Of a stretch of DNA of 15,740 nucleotides, positions 13,588 to 15,740 are shown one piece after another. Positions within the stretch are counted from its first letter, which is position 1. Every line of letters begins with the position of its first letter. The DNA lies in assembly GCA_964370225.1 (NCBI GenBank), contig CAYJII010000044.1, positions 1 to 15,740 on the forward strand, read 5' to 3'. The notes beneath the pieces were generated by a model. It saw nothing but the letters and a program-made list of their open reading frames with translations. It did no database searches and was not told the origin of the DNA. The stretch comes from CAYJII01 sp964370225. GTDB taxonomy: Bacteria; Bacillota; Clostridia; Oscillospirales; Ruminococcaceae. The position numbers were made by a program, and so were the translations under genes.

Positions 13588-14587
13588 AGAAGCAATAATT
13601 AAATTATCAAACAAAGAAAATTTGACATCTGAAATGGCGTTTGATGTTATGGATGCAATAATGAGCGGCAATGCAAGCGATGTTCAAATAGGCTCTTATC
13701 TTACAGCACTTGCGATGAAGGGTGAAACGATAGATGAGATTGTGTCATCCGCTAAGAGCATGCGTACCCATGCTACAAAACTGCTAAATGATAAAGATGT
13801 GCTTGAAATTGTGGGTACAGGTGGGGATAAGTCAAATTCGTTTAATATTTCTACAACTTCTGCGATAGTTTTGGCGGCTGCAGGTGTACCAGTTGCAAAG
13901 CACGGTAACAGAGCAGCTTCTAGCAAATGTGGCGCTGCAGATGTGCTTGAAGCTTTAGGTGTGAAAATTGATATAAGCCCAGAAAAAAGTATGCAACTAC
14001 TTGAGGAAATTGGGATTTGCTTTTTATTTGCACCTATTTATCATAGTGCAATGAAGAATGTAGCCCCTGTTAGAAAAGAACTTGGAATAAGAACAATTTT
14101 TAATATTTTAGGGCCACTAGCTAATCCACTTGGTGCAAGTATGCAACTTATGGGTGTCTATGATGAAAACCTCGTAGAGCCACTGGCAGAGGTTTTAACT
14201 AAACTTGGGGTGAAGCGTGGAATGGTCGTTTTTGGCACGGACGGTTTAGACGAAATATCAATTTCCGCCCCTACTAAAGCATGCGAGATTAGGGATGGTT
14301 GGTTTAAATCTTACGAGATAAATCCAATAGATTATGGATTTAAATTATATAGTAAAGATGATTTATTAGGTGGAACTGCAACTGAAAATGCAGATATAAC
14401 AAGAAAGATTTTAAGTGGCGATATGGGCGCAAAACGTGACGCAGTTATTTTAAATTCGGCTGCTGCACTGTATATATCAAGAGATGATTTGACTTTAAAA
14501 GATGCAATTAATGAAATAAAAGAAATATTGGACAATGGAAAAGCGATGACAAAGCTTGAAGAATTTATCAAATTCTCAAATAGTTAG
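13580..14587 (+). CDS. trpD: Anthranilate phosphoribosyltransferase
   Basis: This 335-residue enzyme transfers the phosphoribosyl group of PRPP to anthranilate. The PRPP-binding motifs are intact: GTGGD at 79-83, NSFNISTT just after, and KHGNR at 107-111. The anthranilate-binding segment (FAPIYHSAMKNVAPVRKELGIRTIFNILGPLANP) spans about residues 152-186. The length is typical of stand-alone TrpD. Its ATG lies inside the end of trpG with TTGGAGG at 13567-13573, and a TTG-started trpC follows 11 nt after its stop codon. Confidence 0.97.
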   Translation: MIKEAIIKLSNKENLTSEMAFDVMDAIMSGNASDVQIGSYLTALAMKGETIDEIVSSAKSMRTHATKLLNDKDVLEIVGTGGDKSNSFNISTTSAIVLAAAGVPVAKHGNRAASSKCGAADVLEALGVKIDISPEKSMQLLEEIGICFLFAPIYHSAMKNVAPVRKELGIRTIFNILGPLANPLGASMQLMGVYDENLVEPLAEVLTKLGVKRGMVVFGTDGLDEISISAPTKACEIRDGWFKSYEINPIDYGFKLYSKDDLLGGTATENADITRKILSGDMGAKRDAVILNSAAALYISRDDLTLKDAINEIKEILDNGKAMTKLEEFIKFSNS

Positions 14588-14598
14588 GAGGGATTGAT

Positions 14599-15384
14599 TT
14601 GATTTTAGATGAACTTGCGTGTTTTGCAAAAAACAGAGTTGTTGAGGATAAAATTAAAGTCAGTTTAGAAGAAATAAAGCAAATGGCGCTAAATATGCCG
14701 AAAGGTAATTATAGATTTGAAAAGACATTACAATCAAATTACCCATCTATAATATGCGAAGTTAAAAAAGCTTCTCCTTCAAAAGGGATTATATCGGAGG
14801 ATTTCCCGTATTTGCAAATTGCAAAAGAATATGAAACAGGTGGTGCTACTTGTATATCAGTGCTCACTGAGCCTAAATGGTTTTTAGGCAGTGACGAGAT
14901 TTTTAAAGCGATTAGAAAAAAAGTATCACTACCAATGCTAAGAAAAGATTTTACTGTAGATGAATATCAGATATACCAGGCAAAAGTAATGGGTGCAGAT
15001 GCAATTTTGCTTATTGTTTCAATATTAAGTGAGGAGAAAATTAAGCAATATTTGAAAATATGCGACACTTTAGGAATTTCAGCATTGGTTGAAACTCATG
15101 ATGAAAATGAAATTGAAACTGCTATTAAATGTGGAGCTAGAATAATTGGGGTGAATAATAGAAATTTAAAGGATTTTTCAGTTAATTTGAGCAATGCAAG
15201 TAGCTTAAAAAAGCATATCCCAAAAGATGTTATATATGTTGCAGAAAGTGGAATTTTAACGCCTAAGGATGGGATGAATCTTATTATAAACGGCGCAGAC
15301 GCCTTGCTTATTGGAGAAGCTTTGATGAAAACGGATAATAAAGAAGCCTTTATTGCCACAATAAGAGGTGGGGTATATGAGTAA
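14599..15384 (+). CDS. trpC: Indole-3-glycerol-phosphate synthase
   Basis: This 261-residue TIM-barrel enzyme cyclises carboxyphenylaminodeoxyribulose phosphate to indole-3-glycerol phosphate. Catalytic residues can be placed: E54 and K56 (CEVKKASPSKG), E91 (LTE), K116 (LRKDF), E165 (VETH), N186 (GVNNRNL) and E216 (AESGI). It starts at TTG 14599, 6 nt after GGAGGG at 14587-14592, overlapping the trpD stop; the weak start codon may lower its level relative to trpD. It is not fused to TrpF, unlike E. coli. It overlaps trpF by 8 bp. Confidence 0.97.
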   Translation: MILDELACFAKNRVVEDKIKVSLEEIKQMALNMPKGNYRFEKTLQSNYPSIICEVKKASPSKGIISEDFPYLQIAKEYETGGATCISVLTEPKWFLGSDEIFKAIRKKVSLPMLRKDFTVDEYQIYQAKVMGADAILLIVSILSEEKIKQYLKICDTLGISALVETHDENEIETAIKCGARIIGVNNRNLKDFSVNLSNASSLKKHIPKDVIYVAESGILTPKDGMNLIINGADALLIGEALMKTDNKEAFIATIRGGVYE

Positions 15385-15740
15385 AATAAAAATCTGTGGA
15401 CTTTTTCGAGAAGAAGATATTATATATGTAAACAGCGCAACATCAGATTATGCTGGCTTTATAATGGACTTTCCCAAAAGCCATAGGAGTATTGATTTTG
15501 CTACAGCAAAAACTTTAATTTCAAACCTAGACACAAGAATAAAATCAGTCTGTGTAGTAGTTGATAAGCCAATAGAATATAACAAAAAACTTTCCAAAAT
15601 ATGCGAGATAATTCAGTTGCATGGAACTGAGGATAATGACTTTATTGCAAGACTTAGGGCTGAAGTGCCACAAACCGAGATTTGGAAGGCGTTTAAAATT
15701 AGAAACAATGATGATTTGATTGAAGCTAGAAATTCTATTG
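15377..15740 (+). CDS. trpF: Phosphoribosylanthranilate isomerase (partial, runs off the window)
   Basis: The first 121 residues are visible. The protein starts MSKIKICGLFREEDI, with the family's KICG motif and catalytic cysteine C7, then GFIMDFPKSHRSI (usual form GFxFxxxSxR) and IQLHGTED (IQLHG), all landmarks of TrpF in the expected order. The catalytic aspartate lies beyond the window end. The threonine normally found in KICGLT is a phenylalanine here, and the early phosphate/loop segment is somewhat divergent, but no frameshift is seen. Its ATG is inside the end of trpC with GAGGTGGGG upstream, so translation is probably coupled. The enzyme isomerises phosphoribosylanthranilate before the TrpC step. 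Confidence 0.93.
   Translation, partial: MSKIKICGLFREEDIIYVNSATSDYAGFIMDFPKSHRSIDFATAKTLISNLDTRIKSVCVVVDKPIEYNKKLSKICEIIQLHGTEDNDFIARLRAEVPQTEIWKAFKIRNNDDLIEARNSI

Noticed and set aside
1..15740. Mobile elements, CRISPR arrays, tRNA genes or signs of recent insertion
   Set aside because: No transposase, integrase, spaced direct repeats, tRNA cloverleaf or abrupt change in base composition is visible.

Overview
The window is AT-rich and every convincing gene is on the + strand. Strong purine-rich ribosome binding sites, some TTG/GTG starts, a tRNA-responsive T-box leader and ferredoxin-type enzymes all fit an anaerobic Firmicute, most likely a member of the Clostridia. No rRNA, tRNA, CRISPR array, insertion sequence or phage gene is visible.

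Region 1 (1-11139) begins with a short regulatory segment: a perfect dyad, a good -10 box and a strong terminator-like hairpin. Eleven tightly packed genes follow. They encode a DMT/EamA transporter, an MmgE/PrpD-family protein, a complete NMT1/THI5-type ABC importer (ATPase, two permeases, lipoprotein), a TudS/DUF523-like putative desulfidase, a PreA-type dihydropyrimidine dehydrogenase with two Fe4S4 motifs, a cyclic amidohydrolase, an M20 amidohydrolase of the N-carbamoyl-amino-acid hydrolase/allantoate amidohydrolase group, and a nitrilase-superfamily amidase. The most economical reading is uptake and reductive breakdown of a pyrimidine-like ring: importer, optional sulfur removal, ring reduction, ring opening, decarbamoylation. 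The desulfidase-like gene overlaps preA by 8 bp, which points to a sulfur-bearing ring such as a thiouracil. The actual substrate cannot be read from sequence.

Region 2 (11140-11557) is non-coding. It holds a near-consensus vegetative promoter and a T-box leader with a UGG (Trp) specifier codon, an antiterminator and a competing terminator.

Region 3 (11558-15740) is a tryptophan biosynthesis operon in the order trpE-trpG-trpD-trpC-trpF. The last gene is cut by the window end; trpB and trpA would be expected beyond it. All trp genes keep their catalytic motifs and look functional. The catabolic operon and the trp operon appear to be separate transcription units that happen to be neighbours, although no clear intrinsic terminator is visible between them.
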